Positions 1-5,421 of a stretch of 5,421 nt of DNA are shown piece after piece (position 1 is the first letter of the stretch; the number at the start of each line of letters is the position of its first letter). The translations under genes and the position numbers were made by a program. Origin of the DNA: an uncultured Sutterella sp. (GTDB lineage Bacteria; Pseudomonadota; Gammaproteobacteria; Burkholderiales; Burkholderiaceae_F); assembly GCA_900552915.1 (NCBI GenBank), contig USBS01000117.1, forward strand, positions 1 through 5,421. Reading direction: 5' to 3'. The notes below the pieces were generated by a model that was given only the letters and a program-made list of their open reading frames with translations, was not told the DNA's origin and did not search any database.

Positions 1-1074
1 ATGATTCTGGCAATGGAAAATGCGGGACAGCTCATTGAAGACGAAGAGCTGCGGGCTCAGATGCGGGCGGCCGACGGAGATCGCGAGCGCCAGCTCAACT
101 TGCTGCGGGATGCGCACCACGGGGCTCTGTTTCAGCTGCTTATCGCCGACCTTGAAGGTCGACTGACGGTGGAGCGTCTGGCCGATCACTTGTCGGCGCT
201 TGCCGACGCCGTGCTTGCGGTTGTCATTGAGCTAGCCTGGGATTCGATAGCTACGCGCCACCGTGAGTATCCGAAGTTTGCGGTGATCGGCTACGGCAAG
301 TTAGGCGGCAAAGAGCTGGGCTACGCCTCCGACCTCGATCTGATTTTCCTCTACGACGACGATGCTCCCGAGTCCGAGAGCAACTACGGCAAGCTCGTTA
401 AGCGCATGTTGAGTTGGCTCACGCTGCAGACGAGTTCTGGCATCCTCTTTGAAGTCGACATGCGTCTGCGCCCCAACGGCCAGGACGGACTCATTGCCTC
501 CAACATGGAAATGTTCCGTCGTTATCAGCGCAACCTTGACGGCCACGGTGCTTGGCCCTGGGAGCATCAGGCGCTGACGCGCGCTCGTTTTTGTGCGGGC
601 GACCCGGAAGTGGGCGCGCAGTTCGAAGAGGAGCGCCGCTACATTTTGACGCTGCCGCGCGACGCGGCTAAAACCGCGCAGGACGTAATCGACATGCGCG
701 GCAAAATGCTCGAGGGACACCCCAATTCGACCGGGCTTTTCGACGTCAAGCACGATCGGGGCGGCATGGTCGATTTGGAATTCATCGTGCAGTATCTGGT
801 GCTGGCCAAGAGTTCGGTGCATCCGGAACTCGTCAACAATTTCGGCACGATTCATCTCACAGAAATGGCTTCGCGACTGGGGCTGCTGGACGCCGAAACA
901 GCCGCTACGGCCGTCAAAGCCTACCGCCACTACCGCAATATTCAGCGCGAAATCCGGCTTGCGCGCGGCCAGGACGTTCGATGCCGCGTCGATCCGGCAA
1001 GCGTTGAAGCCGAGCGAAACGCCGTACTGAAGCTCTGGCGGGATGTCTTCGGCACCGACGCACCGCAGGCCTGA
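1..1074 (+). CDS. glnE: Glutamine synthetase adenylyltransferase/deadenylylase GlnE, C-terminal part (5'-truncated by window)
   Basis: GlnE attaches AMP to, and removes it from, glutamine synthetase in response to the PII protein and glutamine, so it sets nitrogen assimilation in the cytoplasm. The visible 357 residues hold the C-terminal nucleotidyltransferase domain. The signature GYGKLGGKELGYASDLDLIF lies at residues 97-116 with the metal-binding pair D111 and D113. EVDMRLRPNGQDG follows at 151-163, WEHQALTRARF at 187-197 and the FDVKHDRGGMVDLEFIVQYL segment at 247-266. About 245 residues follow the DxD pair, as in the C-terminal half of E. coli GlnE (946 residues). That, and the lack of the N-terminal deadenylylase domain, means roughly 590 residues lie left of the window. 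The ATG at base 1 is therefore probably an internal Met codon. The gene converges on prlC, and its stop is TGA at 1072-1074. Confidence 0.95.
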   Translation: MILAMENAGQLIEDEELRAQMRAADGDRERQLNLLRDAHHGALFQLLIADLEGRLTVERLADHLSALADAVLAVVIELAWDSIATRHREYPKFAVIGYGKLGGKELGYASDLDLIFLYDDDAPESESNYGKLVKRMLSWLTLQTSSGILFEVDMRLRPNGQDGLIASNMEMFRRYQRNLDGHGAWPWEHQALTRARFCAGDPEVGAQFEEERRYILTLPRDAAKTAQDVIDMRGKMLEGHPNSTGLFDVKHDRGGMVDLEFIVQYLVLAKSSVHPELVNNFGTIHLTEMASRLGLLDAETAATAVKAYRHYRNIQREIRLARGQDVRCRVDPASVEAERNAVLKLWRDVFGTDAPQA

Positions 1075-1075
1075 G

Positions 1076-1102
1076 AAAACGGGCGGTCGTAAGACCGCCC
1101 GT
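1076..1102 (-). terminator. Rho-independent terminator of the folD-prlC operon, in the convergent gap with glnE
   Basis: A perfect 10-bp inverted repeat, ACGGGCGGTC / GACCGCCCGT (1079-1088 and 1093-1102), encloses a 4-base loop. Read on the minus strand the stem is followed by a short T-run (complement of 1076-1079) before the end of glnE, the arrangement expected of an intrinsic terminator for the leftward transcript. On the plus strand there is no T-run after the stem. It may still slow or protect the glnE transcript end, but only the leftward function is supported. The T-run is short (4). Confidence 0.75.
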
Positions 1103-1103
1103 A

Positions 1104-1117
1104 CCGGTAGAGACCGG
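1104..1117. repeat. Small inverted repeat next to the terminator
   Basis: CCGGT at 1104-1108 and ACCGG at 1113-1117 form a 5-bp stem with an AGAG loop, one base from the larger hairpin. It sits between that hairpin and the prlC stop codon (1125-1127). It has no T-run on either strand, so it is a weak accessory structure at most and could be chance in GC-rich DNA. Confidence 0.35.
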
Positions 1118-1124
1118 CGATCTC

Positions 1125-3158
1125 CTAGAGGATGCCGCTGTGGCGCAGCAGCGGTTCGATCGAGGGATCGCGGCCGCGGAAGGCGCGGAAGTTTTCGATC
1201 GCGTCGCGCGAGGAACCGCGGCTCAAAACCTCATCGACCCAACGCTTGCCGGTTGCGGGATTAAAGAGCCCTTCTTCCTCAAACGCGCTGAAGGCGTCCG
1301 CCGAGAGCACTTCGGCCCATTTGTAGCTGTAGTAGCCCGCGCTGTAGCCGCCCGCAAAGATGTGCCCGAAGCTCTGCGCAAAGCGCGAGTAGGGGGCGGC
1401 GGGAACCACCGCAATTTCCTTCCGAACGGCATCGAGCACCGCCTCGAAGTCGTCGGCGTGATCTGTTTCGTTGTCGTCGTGAATGCGCAGGTCGAAAAGC
1501 GCAAACTCGAGCTGACGCAGGCAGAACATGCCGCTTTGGAAGTTCTTGGCGGCCAGCATCTTGTCGAAAAGTTCCTTGGGCAGGGGTTCGGCCGTGTCGA
1601 CGTGCGAGGAAAGCGTTTTTAAGGTCTCGTAATTCCACGTCCAGTTTTCCATGAACTGGCTCGGCATTTCCACGGCATCCCACTCGACGCCGTTGATGCC
1701 GGAAAGCTGCGCCTGCGGCACGCGCGAGAGCATGTGGTGCAGGCCGTGCCCGAACTCGTGAAAAAGCGTCGTCACGTCGTCGTGCGTCAACAGGGCGGGC
1801 TTTCCGCCCACCGGACGCGAGAAGTTGCACACGAGATACGCCACGGGCGTGCGCACCGTGCCGTCGGGTTCGATGCAGTAAGTCGTGTCGCTGTCCATCC
1901 AGGCGCCGCCGCGTTTGCTGGAGCGGGCGTAAAGATCCGTGTAAAAACGCGCAATCAGATTGCCCTGAGCGTCCGAAATGCGCCAAAGTTTGACGTCTTC
2001 CTGCCACACGGGGGCGCTGTCTTCGGTGATGCGCACGTTAAAGAGTTTTTCCACCAAACGATAGAGGCCGTTGAAAACAGCCGGCAGCGTGAAGTAGCGC
2101 TTGACTTCATGGTCGCTGTAGGCGTATTTGGCGCGTCGGAGCGACTCGGACACCCAGGCCGCATCCCAGGGTTCGACCGTCGCCAGTCCGAGCTTATCTT
2201 TGGCGTAGGCCTTTACTTCCGCCCAGTCGGCTTCGCCCTTGGCTCTTGCCTTGGAGGCGAGTTCCGTCAAGAATGCTTCGACTGCCGCAGGGCTTTCGGC
2301 CATCTTGGGCACGAGCGACACTTCGGCGTAGTTGCGGTAGCCCAGAAGGCGCGCTTCTTCTCGGCGATCCTTAAGCAACGTGCGGATAATCGGCGTGTTG
2401 TCCTTTTCGGCCGGACCGAATTCGGACGCGCGCGTCGAGTAGGCTTTATGCAGTTTTTCGCGCAAAGCAGCGTTGTTGGCGTACTGCATGGCGGGCAGAT
2501 AGCTCGGCATCTGCAGCGTGATGCGCCATTTGCCTTCAAGGCCGGCCGCTTTGGCGTTTTCGGCATACATGTCGATCACGTCGGACGGAATGCCGTCCAA
2601 TTCCTTTATGTCGTCGACCACAAGCGCAAAGGCGTTGGTGGCGTCCAAAAGGTTTTCGCTGAACTTTTGGCTCAGCGCCGCATCCTGCTGCCCGATTTCA
2701 TTCAATCGTGCCTTGGGTTCCGGAGCAAGCTCCGCGCCCGAAAGCCGGAAGTCGCGGATTTCGCGCTTCAGAACGCGCTGCTGCCCCGCATTGAGGCGGG
2801 CAAACGATTCGGACGCTTCAATGGCCTTGTATTTTGCAAAGAGCGCTTCGTTTTGCGAAAGCTCGATGTAAAACTGCGTCATGCGCGGCAGGTTGGCGTT
2901 GTAGGCTTCGCGCAGCTCGGCGCTGTCCAGGACGCCGGTGAGATGCCCCACGGCCGACCAGGCACGACCGAGCTTTTCCAGAGACTTTTCAAGCGGGTCG
3001 ACGACGGCTTCCCACGTGGCGGGCGTTTCGGGCGCCGTGGCCAGTGCAACAGCCTTGCCGGCTTTTTCAAGCAGTTCGTCCAGAGCCGGGGTGATGTGTT
3101 CGGTTTTGATGGAGGGCCAGTCAAGCAGCTCGCCCTGTTCGATCAGCGGATTGGTCAT
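1125..3158 (-). CDS. prlC: Oligopeptidase A (M3 family zinc metallopeptidase)
   Basis: This cytoplasmic zinc endopeptidase cleaves short peptides, including signal peptides released by secretion and the products of ATP-dependent proteases. The protein is 677 residues, close to the 680 of E. coli PrlC/OpdA. The M3 motif HEFGHGLHHML starts at H467; H467 and H471 bind zinc and E468 is the catalytic base. The third zinc ligand is E497 in WDAVEMPSQFMENW, at the same 30-residue offset from the first His as in E. coli PrlC, one more than in thimet oligopeptidase. The conserved C-terminal block GHIFAGGYSAGYYSYKW (598-614) supplies substrate-binding Tyr residues. No signal peptide is seen. The frame stays open to 3326, but the start at 3158 is chosen because MTNPLIEQGELLDW matches the family N-terminus and avoids overlapping folD. 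It is the second gene of a folD-prlC operon, with a 23-base gap. All key residues are intact. Confidence 0.96.
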   Translation of the reverse strand: MTNPLIEQGELLDWPSIKTEHITPALDELLEKAGKAVALATAPETPATWEAVVDPLEKSLEKLGRAWSAVGHLTGVLDSAELREAYNANLPRMTQFYIELSQNEALFAKYKAIEASESFARLNAGQQRVLKREIRDFRLSGAELAPEPKARLNEIGQQDAALSQKFSENLLDATNAFALVVDDIKELDGIPSDVIDMYAENAKAAGLEGKWRITLQMPSYLPAMQYANNAALREKLHKAYSTRASEFGPAEKDNTPIIRTLLKDRREEARLLGYRNYAEVSLVPKMAESPAAVEAFLTELASKARAKGEADWAEVKAYAKDKLGLATVEPWDAAWVSESLRRAKYAYSDHEVKRYFTLPAVFNGLYRLVEKLFNVRITEDSAPVWQEDVKLWRISDAQGNLIARFYTDLYARSSKRGGAWMDSDTTYCIEPDGTVRTPVAYLVCNFSRPVGGKPALLTHDDVTTLFHEFGHGLHHMLSRVPQAQLSGINGVEWDAVEMPSQFMENWTWNYETLKTLSSHVDTAEPLPKELFDKMLAAKNFQSGMFCLRQLEFALFDLRIHDDNETDHADDFEAVLDAVRKEIAVVPAAPYSRFAQSFGHIFAGGYSAGYYSYKWAEVLSADAFSAFEEEGLFNPATGKRWVDEVLSRGSSRDAIENFRAFRGRDPSIEPLLRHSGIL

Positions 3159-3173
3159 TTGTCGAAACTTTCG
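3159..3173 (-). promoter_or_regulatory. prlC ribosome binding site within a small palindrome
   Basis: On the minus strand a purine run GAAAG (3168-3172) lies 9 bases before the prlC ATG. It is a weak Shine-Dalgarno match that supports the 3158 start. It sits inside the 11-base palindrome CGAAAGTTTCG (3163-3173). The folD stop (3182-3184) is only 23 bases upstream, so ribosomes arriving from folD may help initiation. That coupling is inference. Confidence 0.5.
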
Positions 3174-3181
3174 TAGAAAAA

Positions 3182-4042
3182 TCAAGCGGTCATGCCGCGG
3201 CGCTTGCGCGCGGCAATGACGGTGTTCTGAAGCAGCATGGCAATCGTCATGGGACCCACGCCGCCCGGCACGGGCGTGACATGGCCTGCGACGTCTTTGA
3301 CGGATGCAAAGTCCACGTCGCCGCACATTTTGCCGTTTTCATCGCGATTCATGCCTACGTCGATCACAACGGCGCCGGGTTTGACCATGTCGGCTTTGAT
3401 GAGTTTGGCGCGGCCCACGGCTGCAACAAGAATGTCGGCCGTGCGCGTGACGGCGCCGAGATCGGGCGTCTTGCTATGCGCAACCGTGACGGTGGCGTTG
3501 GCGGCGAGCAAAAGCAAAGCCATGGGTTTGCCCACGATATTGCTGCGGCCGACGATGACGGCGGCTTTGCCGGCGGGATCGACGCCGGACTTTTCGATAA
3601 GGCGCATCACGCCGAAGGGGGTGCAGGGAACGAAACCTTCCTTGCCGGTGACAAGCGCTCCGGCGTTGGCGGTGTGAAAGCCGTCGACGTCTTTGGCGGG
3701 ATCGATAGCTGCAATCACCGCCTCGGCGTTGATCTGACGCGGCAAAGGCAACTGCACGAGAATGCCGTCGACATTGTCGTCGGCATTGAGTTCGGCGATT
3801 TTGGCCAGCAATGCTTCCTGTGTTGTTTCTGCTGGCATGCGGAATTCAAGCGACTGAATGCCGGCCTCGCCGCAGGCTTTGATCTTGTTGCGTACGTAGA
3901 CCTGGCTTGCCGGGTCGTCGCCCACGAGTACGACGGCAAGCGCCGTATGCACGCCTTTTTGCGCCAGAACTTCAACCTGTGCCTTGACTTCGGCACGGAT
4001 TTCGGCAGCCAGTGCCTTGCCGTCCAAAATTTGAGCTGTCAT
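3182..4042 (-). CDS. folD: Bifunctional methylenetetrahydrofolate dehydrogenase / methenyltetrahydrofolate cyclohydrolase
   Basis: FolD oxidises 5,10-methylene-THF to 5,10-methenyl-THF using NADP+, then hydrolyses it to 10-formyl-THF, feeding purine synthesis and initiator-tRNA formylation in the cytoplasm. The protein is 286 residues (288 in E. coli). Visible family motifs are VGDDPASQVYVRNKIKAC (40-57), with the catalytic Lys at K53 and the folate-stacking Tyr at Y49; DGILVQLPLP (92-101); KDVDGFH (117-123); PCTPFG (139-144); the Rossmann segment VGRSNIVGKPM (164-174), whose R166-S167 suits NADP; and PVPGGVGPMT (258-267). The start at 4042 follows a good ribosome binding site and gives the usual N-terminus. 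It is the first gene of the folD-prlC operon. A terminator just upstream separates it from the lipoprotein gene, so it should have its own promoter, although I could not point to convincing -35/-10 boxes in 4043-4112. Confidence 0.97.
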   Translation of the reverse strand: MTAQILDGKALAAEIRAEVKAQVEVLAQKGVHTALAVVLVGDDPASQVYVRNKIKACGEAGIQSLEFRMPAETTQEALLAKIAELNADDNVDGILVQLPLPRQINAEAVIAAIDPAKDVDGFHTANAGALVTGKEGFVPCTPFGVMRLIEKSGVDPAGKAAVIVGRSNIVGKPMALLLLAANATVTVAHSKTPDLGAVTRTADILVAAVGRAKLIKADMVKPGAVVIDVGMNRDENGKMCGDVDFASVKDVAGHVTPVPGGVGPMTIAMLLQNTVIAARKRRGMTA

Positions 4043-4048
4043 GGAAAT

Positions 4049-4053
4049 CTCCC
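4049..4053 (-). promoter_or_regulatory. folD: folD ribosome binding site
   Basis: The minus strand reads GGGAG, then 6 bases, then the folD ATG. This good Shine-Dalgarno match at normal spacing fixes the start at 4042. Confidence 0.7.
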
Positions 4054-4061
4054 AAATGGCT

Positions 4062-4098
4062 AAAAAACGAGCGGCTCAATCGGCCGCCCGCTCAAAAA
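4062..4098 (-). terminator. Rho-independent terminator after the lipoprotein gene
   Basis: GAGCGG (4069-4074) and CCGCTC (4088-4093) form an inverted repeat; a longer pairing of GAGCGGC with GCCGCTC is possible on the minus strand if four bases bulge. On the minus strand the stem is followed by one G and then six Ts (complement of 4062-4067), a classic intrinsic terminator for leftward transcription. It lies 15 bases beyond the lipoprotein stop codon and 20 bases before the folD start, so it ends the lipoprotein transcript. A five-base A-run (4094-4098) on the other side of the stem could make it bidirectional, but no rightward gene ends here. Confidence 0.75.
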
Positions 4099-4112
4099 TC
4101 GTTTGTACAGAC

Positions 4113-5306
4113 TTAGCGCAAGGCGTTTTGTTCCTTGTGTGCTTGACGCGCGGCCTCTGCAGCGGGCAAGACCTCGGCTATCGCTTGTGCGGCCGTTGCG
4201 TTGAACTTCAGGCGGAAGTCCGTGGCGGGCTGATTGTTGCGGATGATGCGCACGGGAACGACTTGAAGCTTCGCCTTGCCTTTGCCGGTTCTGACCACCT
4301 CGGCAAAGCCTACGTCGACGGCGTCGTTGTTGATCGGCTGAATGCCCATATCGGAACTCGGCACGTCGGCGTTTTCAAAAAGCTCAAGCACGCGCGTGCC
4401 CTGAATGCGCGAGATACGCCAAGTACCGCCCTTTTGCTCTCCCTCGGGGAGCTTTTCGCAGAACATATTCTTGCGGTGAACGGGGTTGAGCACGAAGTGC
4501 CCTTCGCGTGATGCGGCACGCCGTTGACCGCGCTTGACGACGCGGCGCTCAAAGGAAAGACCGTAGGGAACCGCTTCCTGATGGCTGACGTAGGAAAGAC
4601 AGTAGGGTGTCTTCTTGGTTGTGTAGCGGGCTAGCAGATTCTCAAGACTTCCCGCCCCGGTAAAGGCCGAGCGCGACGGCTGCACGATTTCGTCGTCGCC
4701 GAGCCAGTAGGTGGCTAGGTAGGCAACCGATCCGGACGGGAATTTGGCTTCACCCGGCACGAACCACGCCAACGCATCGGGTTGGTTGTTGCCGTTTCGC
4801 ATGAACTGGCGAATGGGTTTGCCCGAGATATCGTAGGCGCGCAGCTCGACGGCAAGGTTAAAGACCGCTTCGCCGGTGTTTTGCAGAAGCACACGGCCGT
4901 CGGGCAGGCGCGAAGCGCTCATCGGGCCTTCGTTGGCAAGCACTTTGGCGTTTCGGATGATGCGCACGGCCCCCTGGCCCCAAGTAAAGCAGCGCTGTCC
5001 GGCCGCTTCAGCCGTTTCGGTGACGGTCCAAGTGTCGAGTCCGGAGGGTTGCAGCTTAAAGAAGCTGCGGTGGGTGTCGTAGAAGGCGTAGACGCCCTCT
5101 TCAAGAACGGAAACGGTGTCGATCGGGACTTCCGCGCTTCTGAAGGGCGGACGGATGGAGACTTCGGGCCGCCAGGTGGCGTCCGTGAATTCGCGATAGT
5201 CAGCTCGGGGCTGATGCGTAACGGTGGGCGAGCCGCACCCGGCAAGCAAGACGGCTGCGGCAAGCGCAACGGAACCGGCCCTGAGTAGCTGCGTGGTCTT
5301 CTTCAT
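4113..5306 (-). CDS. Predicted lipoprotein of unknown function
   Basis: I do not recognise a family with confidence. The 397-residue product begins with a type II signal peptide: a basic n-region (K2, K3, R9), a hydrophobic core at about 10-21, and the lipobox LAGC with the lipidated Cys at C24. Residue +2 is Gly, so by the Lol sorting rule it should reach the outer membrane, facing the periplasm. The mature part has three more Cys (C106, C236, C283), no transmembrane segment, a basic patch at about 254-263 and an Ala-rich, probably helical C-terminus from about 371. The phrase VRIIRN occurs twice (114-119 and 352-357), hinting at an internal duplication. Residues about 130-190 (LLQNTG, then AYDISGKP, then FVPGE) loosely recall the beta-sandwich of YcfL/DUF1425-like lipoproteins; that is a guess. 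A terminator follows the gene. No Shine-Dalgarno is seen at the start, where an IS-like end abuts it. The start is supported by the complete signal peptide. Confidence 0.85.
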   Translation of the reverse strand: MKKTTQLLRAGSVALAAAVLLAGCGSPTVTHQPRADYREFTDATWRPEVSIRPPFRSAEVPIDTVSVLEEGVYAFYDTHRSFFKLQPSGLDTWTVTETAEAAGQRCFTWGQGAVRIIRNAKVLANEGPMSASRLPDGRVLLQNTGEAVFNLAVELRAYDISGKPIRQFMRNGNNQPDALAWFVPGEAKFPSGSVAYLATYWLGDDEIVQPSRSAFTGAGSLENLLARYTTKKTPYCLSYVSHQEAVPYGLSFERRVVKRGQRRAASREGHFVLNPVHRKNMFCEKLPEGEQKGGTWRISRIQGTRVLELFENADVPSSDMGIQPINNDAVDVGFAEVVRTGKGKAKLQVVPVRIIRNNQPATDFRLKFNATAAQAIAEVLPAAEAARQAHKEQNALR

Positions 5307-5364
5307 AGAAAATCAGCGCGGAAACCTGCGGCTTCAGCCGCGGGAGGAAGCGCCGCCTCCTTTC
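5307..5364 (-). mobile_element. Putative IS200/IS605-family right end (hairpin region)
   Basis: On the minus strand an AAAGGAGGCGGCG...CTTCCTCCC stretch is followed by a stem-loop and then GTTTCCGCGC. I recognise this arrangement from right ends of IS200/IS605 (tnpB-type) elements. The main stem pairs 5325-5332 with 5337-5344 around a 4-base loop; one pair (5327/5342) is a mismatch on the minus strand and a G-U wobble on the plus strand. GCGC at 5316-5319 can pair with GCGC at 5350-5353 outside it, and GGAGG at 5343-5347 offers an alternative pairing with CCTCC at 5356-5360. Such ends are subterminal hairpins read as single-stranded DNA by the Y1 transposase TnpA, and they also form the scaffold of the TnpB guide RNA. 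The element body would lie to the right of the window. The exact tip cannot be fixed but is near 5307-5315. Recognition is from memory, not a database match. Confidence 0.55.
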
Positions 5365-5420
5365 TGAATTCTGTTAAGTAGGTGGTTCGAGGTTCCAACA
5401 GTCTCAACTTTTTGTAGCTG
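5334..5420 (-). CDS. Possible C-terminal tail of a TnpB-like protein (5' part outside window)
   Basis: A minus-strand frame enters from the right edge and runs 28 codons to a TGA at 5334-5336, ending in KGGGASSRG. It runs through the GGAGGCGGCG motif and stops inside the loop of the IS-end hairpin, as tnpB genes of IS200/IS605 elements commonly do at their 3' end. Codons in the entering part (5361-5420) are AT-rich at third positions, unlike the neighbouring genes, which fits a transferred element. Too few residues are visible to identify the RuvC or zinc-finger domains of TnpB. A second frame is also open from the edge and ends at 5303 (see findings), so the assignment is tentative. Confidence 0.3.
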   Translation of the reverse strand, partial: QLQKVETVGTSNHLLNRIQKGGGASSRG

Positions 5421-5421
5421 A

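Noticed and set aside
301..930. 209-codon minus-strand frame inside glnE, and a 260-codon plus-strand frame over folD (3281-4063)
   Set aside because: Both lie opposite clearly conserved genes and look like composition artefacts; neither has a recognisable motif or a supporting context.
1734..3176. Long plus-strand open frame (480 codons) opposite prlC
   Set aside because: It is antisense to a complete M3 peptidase with all catalytic motifs; open antisense frames are expected in GC-rich genes, and its translation shows no recognisable domain.
3159..3326. N-terminal extension of prlC by 56 codons
   Set aside because: It would overlap folD by 145 bases, its translation is Arg/His-rich low-quality sequence, and the family N-terminus begins at the Met at 3158.
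4043..4112. Possible folD promoter using TTGAGC as a -35 box
   Set aside because: Both TTGAGC copies on the minus strand lie in the terminator stem region and neither has an acceptable -10 box at 16-18 bases.
5351..5365. Strong AAGGAGG as a ribosome binding site
   Set aside because: No ATG, GTG or TTG lies 4-12 bases downstream on the minus strand; the purines are better explained as part of the IS-end inverted repeat.
5379..5410. GGTTCGA motif resembling a tRNA T-arm
   Set aside because: The flanking bases do not form the 5-bp T-stem on either strand, and no acceptor or anticodon arm can be drawn.

Overview
The window looks like ordinary chromosome from a GC-rich proteobacterium. It carries the 3' part of glnE (plus strand), then, all on the minus strand, prlC, folD and a gene for an unrecognised lipoprotein. 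At the right edge is what appears to be the end of an IS200/IS605-type insertion sequence. Gram-negative affiliation follows from the GlnE/PrlC pair and the lipoprotein signal. The GlnE and OpdA/PrlC sequences look betaproteobacterial (Burkholderiales, perhaps a Sutterella-like gut lineage), but this is an impression from sequence style and not a tested placement.

Layout, left to right: 1-1074 is the C-terminal adenylyl-transferase half of glnE, cut by the window edge. 1075-1124 is a short convergent gap with a strong GC-rich hairpin that ends the opposing operon. 1125-3158 (minus) is prlC, oligopeptidase A, a complete M3 zinc peptidase. 3182-4042 (minus) is folD, complete, 23 bases upstream of prlC and very probably co-transcribed with it. 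4043-4112 holds the folD ribosome binding site and a hairpin with a T-run that terminates the lipoprotein transcript. 4113-5306 (minus) is a 397-residue predicted lipoprotein of unknown role. 5307-5421 holds nested GC-rich hairpins typical of an IS200/IS605 right end, plus a reading frame that may be the last residues of a TnpB protein whose body lies outside the window.

The housekeeping genes do not form one pathway: GlnE controls glutamine synthetase by adenylylation, FolD makes one-carbon folates, and PrlC degrades short peptides in the cytoplasm. The folD-prlC pair is an operon by spacing and strand. The lipoprotein gene appears to be a separate unit, bounded by a terminator downstream and by the IS end upstream.

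No new defence or metabolic system is visible. The most interesting point is the junction at about 5300-5365, where the putative IS end runs right up to the lipoprotein start codon and leaves no recognisable native ribosome binding site or promoter. No stretch longer than 300 bases is without a gene.
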